45,179 nucleotides of DNA. Source: Cristatella mucedo (taxonomy: Eukaryota > Bryozoa > Phylactolaemata > Cristatellidae). Location of the stretch: positions 1 through 45,179 of the forward strand of contig WPIO01000442.1 in NCBI GenBank assembly GCA_009760855.2. The letters run 5' to 3'. Shown here piece by piece: positions 44,758-45,179 of the stretch (positions are counted from its first letter, which is position 1; each line of letters begins with the position of its first letter). A model generated the notes under the pieces. It was not told where the DNA came from and did no database searches. It saw nothing but the letters and a program-made list of their open reading frames with translations. The position numbers and the translations under genes were made by a program.

Positions 44758-45179
44758 GTGCGAAATGCTTTAAACAAGGTGCAGCACTTTGCTGCCAGCC
44801 AGGGCACGCTCCGACACGCAGATTTGATGTTCCTACATATTCCGCGATCTGCTGCGAACTCGTGCGAAACGTGTTATTTACGTGCGAAATGCTTTAAACA
44901 AGGTGCAGCACTCTGCTGCCAGCCAGCACAAGCTCCGACATGCAGATTTGAACTTTCTAGATATTCTGCGATCTGCTGCGAACTCGTGCGAAATGTGTTA
45001 TTCGACTGCGAAATGCTCAATACAAGGTGCAGCATTTTGCTGCAAGTCAGCTCACGCTCCGAAATGTAGATTTGAAGTTCCGACATATTCCGCGATCTGC
45101 TGCGAACTCGTGCGAAACGTGTTATTTACGTGCGAAATGCTTTAAACTTGGTGCAGCACTGTGCTGGCAGCCAGCGCAC
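44758..45179 (+). repeat. 14-unit higher-order repeat, second copy, cut by the window end
   Basis: The first 422 bp of a second period, colinear with 43,021-43,442. It differs by GATGTTCCTAC versus GATGTTTCTAC and by a full B unit at 45,006 (CTCAATAC, GCATTTTGCTGCAAG), where the first copy has CTTTATAC and TCAGCACACG. The E unit at 45,130 is truncated by the window edge and ends GCCAGCGCAC instead of GCCAGCACAA. Confidence 0.82.

Larger units (their letters stand above)
1..45179 (+). repeat. Tandem satellite array, 124-bp unit, about 364 copies
   Basis: The whole window is built from one 124-bp unit repeated head to tail in one orientation. Landmarks in order within a unit are GTGCGAAATG at 1-10, CTTTAAAC at 11-18, GCAGCACTCTGCTGC at 24-38, CGACATGCAGATTTG at 55-69, CTACATATTCCGCGATC at 76-92 and TGCGAACTCGTGCGAAAC at 96-113. 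Following the first landmark from 46 to 45,130 gives 364 intervals, nearly all 124 bp. No inverted unit and no foreign insertion was seen, and both ends of the window are inside units. This is a non-coding eukaryotic-type satellite; a centromeric or pericentromeric location is inferred from organisation only. The family and species are not recognised. Confidence 0.98.

Noticed and set aside
46-45145. Several hundred recurring 60-130 codon cysteine-rich open frames on the plus strand
   Set aside because: They are the same 264-bp frame repeated every 124 bp in overlapping register, often with a GTG start, ended by the same TAA. They are period artefacts and not a gene family.
1-45179. CRISPR array
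   Set aside because: Regular spacing might suggest one, but there are no unique spacers: the whole 124-bp period is conserved and no cas gene is present.
1-45179. Transposable element insertion or inverted segment within the array
   Set aside because: Unit landmarks continue on one strand throughout. No gap larger than about 14 extra bases and no target-site duplication, terminal repeat or foreign open frame was found.

Overview
The whole window is one head-to-tail tandem satellite array. The unit is 124 bp, and I count about 364 units by following the recurring GTGCGAAATG landmark from position 46 to 45,130. I see no protein-coding gene, RNA gene, mobile element, CRISPR array or unique sequence anywhere, and every unit lies on the same strand. 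Both ends of the window fall inside a unit, so the array extends beyond the window on both sides.

This organisation (long homogeneous arrays, nested higher-order repeats, mosaic variant units) is typical of eukaryotic centromeric, pericentromeric or subtelomeric heterochromatin. I do not recognise the family and cannot name the organism. The reference unit (31,658-31,781) is about 49% GC and has 10 CpG dinucleotides where base composition predicts about 7.5. This fits a genome with little CpG methylation, such as many invertebrates, or an array whose CpGs are restored by homogenisation. It does not identify a taxon.

Layout: (1) 1-6,496 is rich in substitutions, with clear variant classes and higher-order repeats of about 11-12 units. 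(2) 6,497-9,106 is mixed. (3) 9,107-10,970 holds two copies of a three-unit marker cassette 11 units apart. (4) 10,971-18,617 is more homogeneous. (5) 18,618-20,850 holds two more cassettes 12 units apart. (6) 20,851-40,115 is a homogeneous core, with imported patches near 24.2-24.9 kb and 28.9-29.2 kb. (7) 40,116-42,152 is crowded with small, mostly inserted bases and looks like poorly corrected long-read sequence. (8) 42,153-45,179 is a variant-rich domain that shares blocks with 3-6 kb and 24 kb and begins a 14-unit (1,737 bp) higher-order repeat.

Many 60-130 codon open frames exist, but they are artefacts of the period. Since 124 leaves remainder 1 on division by 3, a reading frame passes through the three phases of the unit in turn. 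Two phases lack stops and the third stops at the TAA in CTTTAAAC. The same 264-bp frame therefore recurs every 124 bp in overlapping registers. The array shows the marks of unequal exchange and gene conversion: integer-unit spacing of markers, chimeric units, truncated units and long-distance block copies.
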